A stretch of 64,000 nt of DNA from Pelobacter sp. UBA6812 (GTDB taxonomy: Bacteria > Desulfobacterota > Desulfuromonadia > Desulfuromonadales > Syntrophotaleaceae), in assembly GCA_002452265.1 (NCBI GenBank), contig DKEW01000086.1, positions 44,027 through 108,026 on the forward strand, given 5' to 3'. Positions 9,661 to 17,466 of this stretch are shown one piece after another; position 1 is the first letter of the stretch; each line of letters starts with the position of its first letter. A program made the translations under genes and the position numbers. The notes beneath the pieces are model-generated. The model was given only the letters and a program-made list of their open reading frames with translations. It ran no database searches and was not told the DNA's origin.

Positions 9661-10623
9661 TCATCGCCTCCACACCCTGCCATCAGGCCCCCATACGGCA
9701 AGATAAAGATGTATGGACAAAAACGCCAGGAGCAGGCACCCTGCCAGGAAGTGGGTTTCAACCAGTAGCTGTCTCCACGATCCGATATTTGCGAAAGCCA
9801 ACGACCGCAAAGATTGCAACCCTGCCCCCGAAACCATCACCACCGGCAATAACAATCCCATGACCAGCAGATACACGACCGACTGCAACGGATTAAAACC
9901 CTCGTATGGGTGAGGATTACGGCGACCTAGAAAAATCCCCCAGCCATAGTAAATAATCTGTCGTATAATACCACCGCACCAACCGGCAGCCGGCCTCAGA
10001 TACCGACCGACATAACATCCGGTTACCAGGTTAAAACCAAGCCAAAGTACCCATGTCACAACATGCCACCCTCCCGCGATACCATGCCAAACCGCAATAC
10101 GGCCAGGCACTGCAGACAATTGCCAGCGAAGACAAAATCCCGTCACCGCCAGGAAAACAACGGTTGCCGCATTGATGATATGCCAACCACGTAACAGACC
10201 GGGACGCGACTTGGCTTTGCCGGTAATCTCAGGAGAATAGGTAGATTTGCGCCGTACAGACAAGGCTACAAACAGCAGCCCATGAATTACGGGTCCCAGG
10301 ATACCGACCAGCAGCACCATGAAACCGATGCCCTCAATAACCGAACCATTCCACCGTAGCACCTGCCCGGTATGATCTGCCCCCGTCTTAGAGTTTCCAA
10401 CAGCTCGCTTCATGCTATGTCCCGTATGACACTGCAGACACGCAAGTCCGTCATCTGAAACGGGTACATGAGCGGCGGGCATAACTGCATGGCATCGTCG
10501 GCAATCGGTTTGGGTGCCATTGTCGGCCATAACGATACAGGGCGACAATACGATCAGCGACAAACAGATTAGAAACGTAATGCGCGCGGCGATAAAAAAC
10601 GGGAGTTGTTTGCTGGTAGGCAC
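9661..10623 (-). CDS. Membrane diheme c-type / cytochrome b561-like fusion
   Basis: This is a 320-residue electron-transfer protein. A signal peptide (about 1-33, VMA cleavage site) precedes a short periplasmic part with two c-type heme motifs, CRRCH (41-45) and CLQCH (62-66). Five or six membrane helices follow, with histidines placed as in the b-type cytochromes of hydrogenases and formate dehydrogenases (WHIINAATVV, WHGIAGGWHVV, ETHFLAGCLLL, SIHLYLAVW). It probably passes electrons between the quinone pool and a periplasmic partner. No hydrogenase or dehydrogenase subunit is nearby. GTG start at 10623 with AAAGG upstream, 21 bases after the peptidase gene. Confidence 0.8.
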   Translation of the reverse strand: MPTSKQLPFFIAARITFLICLSLIVLSPCIVMADNGTQTDCRRCHAVMPAAHVPVSDDGLACLQCHTGHSMKRAVGNSKTGADHTGQVLRWNGSVIEGIGFMVLLVGILGPVIHGLLFVALSVRRKSTYSPEITGKAKSRPGLLRGWHIINAATVVFLAVTGFCLRWQLSAVPGRIAVWHGIAGGWHVVTWVLWLGFNLVTGCYVGRYLRPAAGWCGGIIRQIIYYGWGIFLGRRNPHPYEGFNPLQSVVYLLVMGLLLPVVMVSGAGLQSLRSLAFANIGSWRQLLVETHFLAGCLLLAFLSIHLYLAVWGPDGRVWRR

Positions 10624-10644
10624 GTATAACCTTTAGGGAAAGCC

Positions 10645-11862
10645 TTACAAAATATGCAGAGACTCGTCTGAAACAGTAAGGGAAGCCAATCCATCCGCGG
10701 TGACCACAAAGGTGTTTTCTATCCCCACGGCTCCCTGTCCTGGAAATACCGCTTTGGGTTCAAAGGCGAAAGTCATGTTTTCTTCCAATACCTGATCGTA
10801 CAGTCCCCGGGCGATAAAGGGATATTCGTCGATTTCAAGACCGATACCGTGTCCGATAAAAGGCACCCGGGCAGCACCCTCTCCCATAAACTGTCGCTCA
10901 TAGCCAAGTTCCGCGGCAAGTCGCCAACAATCCTGGTACAACTGTCCCCATGCAACACCGGGCCGCGCGGTGCAAATCAACAGATCCTGAATCTGACGCA
11001 TGGCTTCATAGGCGCGACAAAGCGGTTCGGCAAGGCTGCCAAGCGCGAAGGTACGGGTCTGGTCGGCCAGGTAACCGGCACAATAACCAACCAGATCGAC
11101 AGTTACCGGCTCTCCTCGGGCCATTTGTCGCCCACTGACTCCAAAGCCTACAGAGGGATGCAGTCCGATCCCGCCCAATGGTGTATTACGAAAAGCCGGA
11201 ACGGCTCCATCAGCCCCCACCAGCACCGTACCCATGGCGACTTCTCCGTTGAACGCTCGCATGCGGGCATAACCGGGGTGGCCCTGACGGCGCGCCATAC
11301 CTTCCAACTCAATCGCCAAATCGAGATCCCTGAGTCCCTCGCGTGCCACTTCGATAGCGCGTCGCCAGCATTGGTCAAGCTGCATTGCGGCACGACGGAT
11401 ATGGTTCAATTCCCACTCTGACTTGATTGCCCGCAAAGATCGAATCAACGGGGATGCATCCACGACATGCGGTTCCCCCAGAGCTTTGTGCAACCGCTGA
11501 TAGGTGGCGACAGGCAGCACATCCAATTCGAAGCCGATTCTGTCCGCCCGCGGCAAGCCGCAGTCAAAAAGGATTTTGGCGAGGTCTCGAAAACTCCCAA
11601 AAGGAACGATGTGCGGCAATAAACTTTCATGCCGGGCCCGCTGTTCATCGCGGCGTACCAGATAAACGGGCTTACCCTGAACCGGAATATACAGCAGACC
11701 GCTTTGCAAGGTACCCGAGAAATAGTACAGATCGGCATTCTGCATCACAACCACAGCATCAAGCCCGGCTGCAGCCATCTTTTTTTGCAGATTTTTCCAG
11801 CGCGTGCCGAGTTCCGCTACCGGCACGAATGCCAAACCGGTTTCGGAATCGGGGCAACTCAT
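10645..11862 (-). CDS. M24-family metallopeptidase (Xaa-Pro aminopeptidase type)
   Basis: This 405-residue protein joins a creatinase-like N-terminal domain (about 10-150) to a pita-bread M24 catalytic domain. The metal ligands can be placed: Asp in [11 protein letters not shown], Asp in ADQTRTFAL, His in [14 protein letters not shown], Glu in [11 protein letters not shown] and Glu in GAVGIENTF. It is cytoplasmic, with no signal peptide. It probably removes N-terminal residues ahead of proline, though creatinase-like relatives act on other substrates. Its ATG overlaps the stop of the acyl-CoA ligase (ATGA at 11859-11862), an unexpected partner for a peptidase. Confidence 0.88.
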   Translation of the reverse strand: MSCPDSETGLAFVPVAELGTRWKNLQKKMAAAGLDAVVVMQNADLYYFSGTLQSGLLYIPVQGKPVYLVRRDEQRARHESLLPHIVPFGSFRDLAKILFDCGLPRADRIGFELDVLPVATYQRLHKALGEPHVVDASPLIRSLRAIKSEWELNHIRRAAMQLDQCWRRAIEVAREGLRDLDLAIELEGMARRQGHPGYARMRAFNGEVAMGTVLVGADGAVPAFRNTPLGGIGLHPSVGFGVSGRQMARGEPVTVDLVGYCAGYLADQTRTFALGSLAEPLCRAYEAMRQIQDLLICTARPGVAWGQLYQDCWRLAAELGYERQFMGEGAARVPFIGHGIGLEIDEYPFIARGLYDQVLEENMTFAFEPKAVFPGQGAVGIENTFVVTADGLASLTVSDESLHIL

Positions 11863-13523
11863 GCCGTCTCCACCGAAGCAGCCTCTTCCAGGTTCAGCTC
11901 TTTAATGGCCATCTCACGCAATTTGAATTTTTGTATTTTACCGCTGGCGGTCATCGGAAAATCATCGACGAATTTGACGTAGCGGGGCACCTTGTAATTG
12001 GCGATACTGCCGCGACAAAAATTCACGATGTCCTCGACAGTGGCAGAGGTGTTTTCTTTAAGCTTGATCGCGGCCATGACCTGCTCGCCATATTTGGCAT
12101 CGGGAACACCATACACCTGCACATCGGCAACCTTGGGATAGGTGTAAAGAAATTCTTCGATCTCCCGGGGATAGATATTTTCCCCACCACGAATAATCAT
12201 GTTTTTAATACGGCCGGTAATCTTACAGTAACCGTTTTCATCCATTACCGCCAGGTCACCTGTGTGCAACCAGCCATCCGTATCGATAACCCTGGCAGTT
12301 TCTTCGGGCATCTTGTAATAACCTTTCATCACAAGATAACCGCGCGTGCAAAGTTCACCTTGACGACCAGGAGCAAGAGCCTCACCGGTCTCGATATCCA
12401 CGATTTTCACCTCAACTTCCGGCAGTGCACGTCCGACGGTGGCAACGCGCAACTCCAAAGGGTCATCGGTGCGAGTCTGGGTGATAACCGGCGAAGACTC
12501 GGTCTGACCGTAGGCGATAGTGATTTCGGTCATGTACATCTCGCGAATAACACGCTTCATGACCTCTGTGGGACAAGGGGACCCGGCCATGATACCGGTA
12601 CGCAAACTGCTTAAATCATAGCGAGGGAAGTTTGGATGGTCGAGTTCAGCGATAAACATGGTGGGTACGCCATGCACTGCAGTACATCGCTCAGATGCAA
12701 TGGTTCGCAACACAACTTCAGGATTGAAAACCTCTACAGGAACCATGGTACTGCCATGGGTGACGCATGCCAGCACGCCAAGCACACAGCCAAAACAATG
12801 AAAAAACGGTACAGGAATGCACAACCGGTCCTTTTCGGTAAAACGCATGCACTCACCGATATTAAATCCATTATTGATGATATTGTAATGGGTCAGCATC
12901 ACCCCCTTGGGAAAACCGGTCGTACCCGAGGTGTACTGCATATTGATGACTTCATGCTCGGCCAGAGTTGCTTTTACAGCAGTCAACCGGTCATCGGACA
13001 CCCCTTGCCCAAGAGCCTCGATAGCGTCCCAGCGATGCATTCCAGCATAATCGTGGCCGCCCAAAAAGACCACATTTTTGAGAAATGGCAGGCGTTGTGA
13101 CTGCAGTTCTCCCGGAGTCGTATCGCGCAATTCAGGCACCACACTATAGAGCGTTTCCACATAATCGGTGTCCTTGAACCCCTGAACAAGAAACAAGGTG
13201 GTGGAATCGGACTGTTTCAGAACATATTCCAACTCGACGGCTTTGTAATTGGTATTAACTGTCACCAGGATAGCGCCAATTTTAGCGGATGCGAACTGCA
13301 GGACAACCCACTCGGGTACGTTGGTAGCCCAGATAGCTACATGATCACCTTTTTTTACACCCATGGCCAACAAACCTTTGGCCACACGATCACAAACAGC
13401 ATCGAATTCCTGGTAGGAATATCGCAAATCACGATCGGGATAGACCAAGGCATCATTATCCGGATACCGTGTTGCAATATCCCCCAGCAGTTGCCCCATG
13501 GTAAAGTGCAGTTGTTTGCTCAT
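11859..13523 (-). CDS. AMP-forming acyl-CoA synthetase (fatty-acid ligase family)
   Basis: This 554-residue enzyme activates a carboxylic acid to acyl-AMP and then acyl-CoA. Visible motifs are the P-loop-like [43 protein letters not shown], the hinge [16 protein letters not shown] and the C-terminal catalytic lysine in [13 protein letters not shown]. Length and motifs fit medium/long-chain fatty acyl-CoA ligases; the chain length cannot be read from the sequence. SD GGAAGG lies 9 bases before the ATG. It heads the ligase-peptidase-cytochrome set. Fatty-acid activation coupled to membrane electron transfer is plausible but inferred. Confidence 0.9.
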   Translation of the reverse strand: MSKQLHFTMGQLLGDIATRYPDNDALVYPDRDLRYSYQEFDAVCDRVAKGLLAMGVKKGDHVAIWATNVPEWVVLQFASAKIGAILVTVNTNYKAVELEYVLKQSDSTTLFLVQGFKDTDYVETLYSVVPELRDTTPGELQSQRLPFLKNVVFLGGHDYAGMHRWDAIEALGQGVSDDRLTAVKATLAEHEVINMQYTSGTTGFPKGVMLTHYNIINNGFNIGECMRFTEKDRLCIPVPFFHCFGCVLGVLACVTHGSTMVPVEVFNPEVVLRTIASERCTAVHGVPTMFIAELDHPNFPRYDLSSLRTGIMAGSPCPTEVMKRVIREMYMTEITIAYGQTESSPVITQTRTDDPLELRVATVGRALPEVEVKIVDIETGEALAPGRQGELCTRGYLVMKGYYKMPEETARVIDTDGWLHTGDLAVMDENGYCKITGRIKNMIIRGGENIYPREIEEFLYTYPKVADVQVYGVPDAKYGEQVMAAIKLKENTSATVEDIVNFCRGSIANYKVPRYVKFVDDFPMTASGKIQKFKLREMAIKELNLEEAASVETA

Positions 13524-13702
13524 TTCGCAATATCCTTCCCTGCAATCTGCAAGACGTTTTCTATTTACACCTGATTCGTTCTAAAAATAAAACATCGTAT
13601 TTAATTGGAGATTTGAATACCATAAAGCTTTGGACAGGTCAAACGCTAATCGGACACACAAGTTATTGTGAATAAAATGAATTTCTTTAAACGAAGACAA
13701 AG

Positions 13703-13724
13703 AAAAACGCCCCGGTCGGGGCGT
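13703..13724 (-). terminator. Rho-independent terminator of the PilZ gene
   Basis: ACGCCCCGGTCGGGGCGT is a GC-rich stem which, read on the minus strand, runs into TTTTTCTTTG. It lies about 35 bases after the PilZ gene stop and upstream of the acyl-CoA ligase. Confidence 0.85.
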
Positions 13725-13759
13725 ATGGAAAAGATGATTAAAGGCGAGAAACGCGCCCG

Positions 13760-14491
13760 CTACCAATCAGGAACGACGAGAGAGCGCATGACAAAAGAAC
13801 GAACAAGTGCCATATCCTCAAGAGTCAGATCAAAAAACTGAAGACCCATCCCGGGAGGAAGGCGCGAATGACTTGGACCATCCGCTTGGTTGATCCACGC
13901 TACCCTGGCCTTGCAGCGAACAACATCATGGTGCCCGGGGAGGGTAAAATCGAGCTGCAGCTGCGTCCCGACAGACAAAGGTTCTTCCGTTTCGATGAAA
14001 ATCCCCCCGGTGCTTATATTAATGGAAAAATGGGTCAGTGCATGCTCCCCGGAAGGTTCGCGATACGTGACATGCATTTTCGCTTCAACACGCGGCGCGG
14101 CGCGGCGGGGAAGTTTCAGATGTTTTTCAACGGCACTGAGAAACTGGTGACGCCGGGGTGGTTTAAGCAAAATATCGTCGCACCCGGCGCGCTGACAACG
14201 CAAAAAATCATCAGCCCGGTTCGGCTGAACAACGAGCACTACGGGGACATGGCATAGTTCCGCATGCGCTTTAAACCTGAGGCAAAGTTCGTCTCCGCAC
14301 ATCTCCCTCAGCTGTAATCCCATGAAAATAATGTCCGGATGATGGGTGATGGCGGTTTCATAAACCTCCTGTGCGCTGCTTGCCAGCAAAATGTCATAGT
14401 GTTCCCGGCGGAAAAAACTTTTTTCAACCTCGAGAATCGTACTGGCACCATCAGCCAGCAGAATGGTTGTTTTTGCATTCTGTGGCAACAT
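13760..14491 (-). CDS. PilZ-domain protein with a degenerate receiver domain
   Basis: This protein has about 243 residues. Residues 5-120 have the CheY fold pattern, but the phosphoacceptor position reads IIFMGLQL, with Gly where Asp is expected. The acidic pair is reduced to LLADGAS. The late lysine (LLKPP) is kept. The C-terminal PilZ domain (about 125-235) has the cyclic di-GMP-binding RxxxR (RAAPR) and NISTGGIF. It probably binds cyclic di-GMP without being phosphorylated on the usual Asp. ATG at 14491 is chosen; a GTG one codon earlier is possible. It is monocistronic, with a terminator after it. Targets are unknown. Confidence 0.85.
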   Translation of the reverse strand: MLPQNAKTTILLADGASTILEVEKSFFRREHYDILLASSAQEVYETAITHHPDIIFMGLQLREMCGDELCLRFKAHAELCHVPVVLVVQPNRADDFLRCQRAGCDDILLKPPRRHQFLSAVEKHLKLPRRAAPRVEAKMHVTYREPSGEHALTHFSINISTGGIFIETEEPLSVGTQLQLDFTLPGHHDVVRCKARVAWINQADGPSHSRLPPGMGLQFFDLTLEDMALVRSFVMRSLVVPDW

Positions 14492-14552
14492 CACGTTCTC
14501 TATCCCCTTAAAAAATTAAATGAACCGGATATGTTCTCCCAATAATCTGGAC

Positions 14553-15254
14553 TCAGCGGAATCGAACCTTGCGTACACCTTCATAAGCAGCGATATCATC
14601 AACCAGATCGAAGGAAGTCATACCCCCATATCTGGAAACGACAAAATCGTAACGAACTTCTCCTGCCACCTTATCCTTTTCCACCGCAGTTTCAACCAGA
14701 CGCCAGCCACCGGAAGCAAGAAATCCCTCGAGAATTTGGCGCATGGCCGGATCAAGATCACAATAAACCGTCAGGTTGGCATAGCGAACCTTGGCCATCC
14801 TCTTTTCAACGCGTTTGAGAAACATCAAGGTGCCAACAGACATCCCCGTAACCAACACTGCAAGCAGATACAATCCCGCTCCTGCCGCCATACCGATCCC
14901 GGCAGCCACCCACAGACAAGCGGCGGTAGTTAATCCGCGGACAGCGGAACCATCCTTTATAATGGCCCCAGCACCCAAAAATCCGATGCCGGTGACTATC
15001 TGGGCTGCTACCCTGCCCGGATCGACGCGAACTGCACTGGCGCTTGTCAGGTGGTTATATTTCAAGAAGAAAAATTCCGAAATCACCATCATCAGACAGG
15101 CCCCAAGGGCTACCAGTAAGTGCGTTCGGAATCCAGCCGGGCGGCCATGAATTTCCCGTTCAAAGCCAAGCATCCCTCCAAGCACAGCCGCAAGAACCAA
15201 CCTGCCCAAAAGGGAAAAATCGTAATGTAGTATTCCGGAAACAACAAGATCCAT
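14553..15254 (-). CDS. MgtC/SapB-family membrane protein
   Basis: This inner-membrane protein has about 233 residues. It has four or five hydrophobic helices in residues 1-140 (LAAVLGGMLGFEREIHGRPAGFRTHLLV, shown here as its start LAAVLGGMLGFERE, is the family signature) and a cytosolic ACT-like C-terminal domain (about 150-230). VTGIGFLGAGAIIKDG is also typical. MgtC proteins affect magnesium homeostasis and ATP synthase in pathogens; in environmental bacteria the role is unclear. Start ATG at 15254 matches the family N-terminus; an upstream GTG at 15293 would overlap mog and has no usable SD. It is the last gene of MOSC-mog-mgtC. Confidence 0.85.
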   Translation of the reverse strand: MDLVVSGILHYDFSLLGRLVLAAVLGGMLGFEREIHGRPAGFRTHLLVALGACLMMVISEFFFLKYNHLTSASAVRVDPGRVAAQIVTGIGFLGAGAIIKDGSAVRGLTTAACLWVAAGIGMAAGAGLYLLAVLVTGMSVGTLMFLKRVEKRMAKVRYANLTVYCDLDPAMRQILEGFLASGGWRLVETAVEKDKVAGEVRYDFVVSRYGGMTSFDLVDDIAAYEGVRKVRFR

Positions 15255-15267
15255 ATATATACCAGGC

Positions 15268-15765
15268 TTAACGCGCGCAGTCCGAGGGATCACCCTTCAA
15301 TTTCTTCAAACCATGTCCCAGGGCCGGCATGACAACTTCAAGATTCTCACGCACCCCCTTGGGGCTTCCTGGCAAGTTTATGATCATGGACTGGCGGCGT
15401 ACCCCAACCTTTGCCCGGGACAACATGGCGTGAGGGGTTTTTTGCATACTTGCCACCCGCATGGCCTCGGCCATACCTGGGATTTCCCAATCGAGGACGC
15501 GTGCTGTAGCCTCTGGAGTAACATCCCGTGGACTTAGTCCCGTACCGCCGGTGGTAAGAATAAGATCAACCTTATCGGTATCCACCCACTTCACAAGCGT
15601 TTCGACAATAATCTCTGCATCATCGGGTATAACCTGGTAATGCGTGACCTTACCCAGCGGAGCAACCATGTCACGAATAACCTGGCCACTGAGGTCTTCC
15701 CTCTCGCCTCGTGAACCCTTATCCGATAGAGTTAATATCCCGATAGTAAAGGCGTAATCCGTCAT
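15268..15765 (-). CDS. mog: Molybdopterin adenylyltransferase (Mog/MoaB family)
   Basis: This 165-residue protein adenylylates molybdopterin before molybdenum insertion. The MoCF-binding fold shows LILTTGGTGLSPRDVTPEAT and IINLPGSPKGVRENLE. It overlaps the MOSC gene by ATGA (15762-15765), which supports shared work on the molybdenum cofactor. Mog and MoaB are close relatives; the single-domain length and motifs fit either, so the symbol is tentative. Confidence 0.85.
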   Translation of the reverse strand: MTDYAFTIGILTLSDKGSRGEREDLSGQVIRDMVAPLGKVTHYQVIPDDAEIIVETLVKWVDTDKVDLILTTGGTGLSPRDVTPEATARVLDWEIPGMAEAMRVASMQKTPHAMLSRAKVGVRRQSMIINLPGSPKGVRENLEVVMPALGHGLKKLKGDPSDCAR

Positions 15766-16223
15766 GCAGGGTTCTCCTCGGCAACCGGTGGCAGCACCAG
15801 GACCTCATCGCCGGTTTTAATAGAACCGCCCTTAAGAACCACGGCAAAGATACCTTCCTTCGGCATGACACAATCACCGGCCTGATAATAGATGGCGCAG
15901 CGTGTATGACAGACTTTGCCAATCTGGGAAACTTCAAGCATCACCTGATCCCCGATCTGCAAGCGCGTACCGATAGGCAGGGTAAACAGTTCGATCCCTT
16001 CGGTAGTAAGATTCTCGGCAAAATCCCCCGGTCCGACATCAAGTCCCTTAGCCTGCATGGAGGCGATACTCTCCATGGCCAATAGACTGACCTGACGATG
16101 CCAGTCACCACCGTGACCATCCCCCTCAAGACCAAACCCTTCAACCAGAACTCCGTGCCCCACATCTTTTTTGCGGCCACCTTTTTCTGGACTGGTGCAT
16201 ACAGCTACAATCTTGCCTTTCAT
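15762..16223 (-). CDS. MOSC-domain protein
   Basis: This small MOSC protein has about 153 residues. It shows the conserved GDFAENLTTEGI and the cysteine-bearing KVCHTRCAIYYQAGDC, followed by GIFAVVLKGGSIKTGDEV. MOSC domains handle sulfur carried on a cysteine or bind the molybdenum cofactor. The overlap with mog points to cofactor maturation. ATG at 16223 follows GGGGAG; an upstream ATG at 16256 lacks this. Confidence 0.85.
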   Translation of the reverse strand: MKGKIVAVCTSPEKGGRKKDVGHGVLVEGFGLEGDGHGGDWHRQVSLLAMESIASMQAKGLDVGPGDFAENLTTEGIELFTLPIGTRLQIGDQVMLEVSQIGKVCHTRCAIYYQAGDCVMPKEGIFAVVLKGGSIKTGDEVLVLPPVAEENPA

Positions 16224-16292
16224 AAATCTTCTCCCCTTTAAACGCACAGTCCACACCCCGGTGGCTATGGATCGCTTAAAATTGTCACGTTG

Positions 16293-16318
16293 CGTCTTGC
16301 AATCCCTTATGCAAGACG
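16293..16318. repeat. 9-bp inverted repeat upstream of the MOSC gene
   Basis: CGTCTTGCA and TGCAAGACG are perfect arms separated by 8 bases. There is no T-tract on either strand, so it could be an operator ahead of MOSC-mog-mgtC as easily as a weak terminator of the gene at 16422. A TACCCGGGTA palindrome lies nearby at about 16405. Confidence 0.35.
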
Positions 16319-16421
16319 TATTTGCCAGTTACGATTAATTTCTAAAATATCCACGTTTGACAAAAATACTACAAATCATTGAATACCCGAACATAAGGTT
16401 CAAATACCCGGGTAAATAAAA

Positions 16422-17375
16422 TCAACGACGTTTATCCTTGGCCAACAACATACGCCGCGCATTGTTAACAATGACTGGTGAAATCTCGCGGCTTTTCACC
16501 AGGTTTTTCAAATCTTTCTCCGTCAGCACCCCCATAAATCTCAAAGCATTGCCCAAAGGGGTGCGCGGATGCATGACCAGGGCAAGCTTGATACTGTAAT
16601 TTTTGATCCACTCTCTATTTAGAAGAATAAGGCGAATAAGCTCATCATTGGTCGATTTATTGCGGGCAATGGCATAAACCTCGCCCTCGGTAATTCGCGG
16701 ATTTTTCAGTACGGCGGATGAAACCAGCTTGTTGGAATCATTGATCAGCAGTCCACGCCATTCCTTATCACCGGTCTGAGCCGCCTTAATCTTTTCCGCC
16801 ACCCCCATGTGCATAGTCATCTGATACTTGCTGAGATGTTCGGAACTTTCCGTCTCTTCGGCAGGATCAGGCTCTTCCGAAGTTTCTGTGTTTGAGTCTT
16901 CGGAATCGACACCCTCCCGATTCTCATCGGGCGTCCCCCCCTGAGATAATTCGGTTCTGTCTGCCGGCTTGTCCTCTGTATTTTGATGGGCAGCGGCCAG
17001 CAGATCATGGCGCACCCTATCCGGCAGCGAAGGATTTGCGATCAACAAGGTATCCAGCCCATGACGACCTGCGTAGCGTTTGGCCAAAAACGTGAGCAAA
17101 CGAGGGTGTAATCCGGAATCCGTGGCCAGAAGCCGCAGTTGTTCCCCCGGGAACAGCTCGAGAGCCTGTCGGGTTTCAAGGCGCAGTTCACGATCCGCCC
17201 CCTGTCCGAAATACACCAGCAAGGTCATGCGTTCGGCATCGGAGAGATCCAGTTGCCCCCTAATGGCCTGCAATTGCTGATCCCGATCATCACGACCAGC
17301 AACGATACGGGCAACCCGAGAAGATACTTTAAGGCGTACCGACTGTTTAGTTTTTTGAGAATCGGATTCATTCAT
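16422..17375 (-). CDS. Conserved protein of unknown function with a C-terminal helical repeat domain
   Basis: This 317-residue soluble protein has no recognised enzyme motif. Residues about 20-125 are helical. Residues about 135-180 are an acidic Ser/Glu/Asp-rich linker. The C-terminal region (about 195-310) has helical repeats, each near an N-R/P turn: LLINDSNKLVSSAVLKNPRI, NKSTNDELIRLILLNREWI, LALVMHPRTPLGNALRF. From recall this C-terminal pattern is widespread and uncharacterised in deltaproteobacteria. A HEAT-like binding scaffold is a guess. No clear SD precedes the ATG. It lies just downstream of the EF-G2-like gene's terminator and is probably transcribed alone. Confidence 0.75.
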   Translation of the reverse strand: MNESDSQKTKQSVRLKVSSRVARIVAGRDDRDQQLQAIRGQLDLSDAERMTLLVYFGQGADRELRLETRQALELFPGEQLRLLATDSGLHPRLLTFLAKRYAGRHGLDTLLIANPSLPDRVRHDLLAAAHQNTEDKPADRTELSQGGTPDENREGVDSEDSNTETSEEPDPAEETESSEHLSKYQMTMHMGVAEKIKAAQTGDKEWRGLLINDSNKLVSSAVLKNPRITEGEVYAIARNKSTNDELIRLILLNREWIKNYSIKLALVMHPRTPLGNALRFMGVLTEKDLKNLVKSREISPVIVNNARRMLLAKDKRR

Positions 17376-17409
17376 GGATAGTTACATGCCACTGTTCAGC
17401 AAAAAGGAT

Positions 17410-17440
17410 GGCCGCCGGCGGATGGCTTACACCGGCGGCC
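17410..17440 (-). terminator. Terminator of the EF-G2-like gene
   Basis: GGCCGCCGG and CCGGCGGCC form a 9-bp GC stem which, read on the minus strand, is followed by ATCCTTTTTGC. It starts about 27 bases after the stop at 17467. Confidence 0.8.
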
Positions 17441-17466
17441 ATGGTCTTAGCAAAAACGATTGCCGA

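Noticed and set aside
11427..12614. 395-codon plus-strand reading frame opposite the peptidase/ligase
   Set aside because: It crosses the boundary of two clear minus-strand genes and resembles no protein family.
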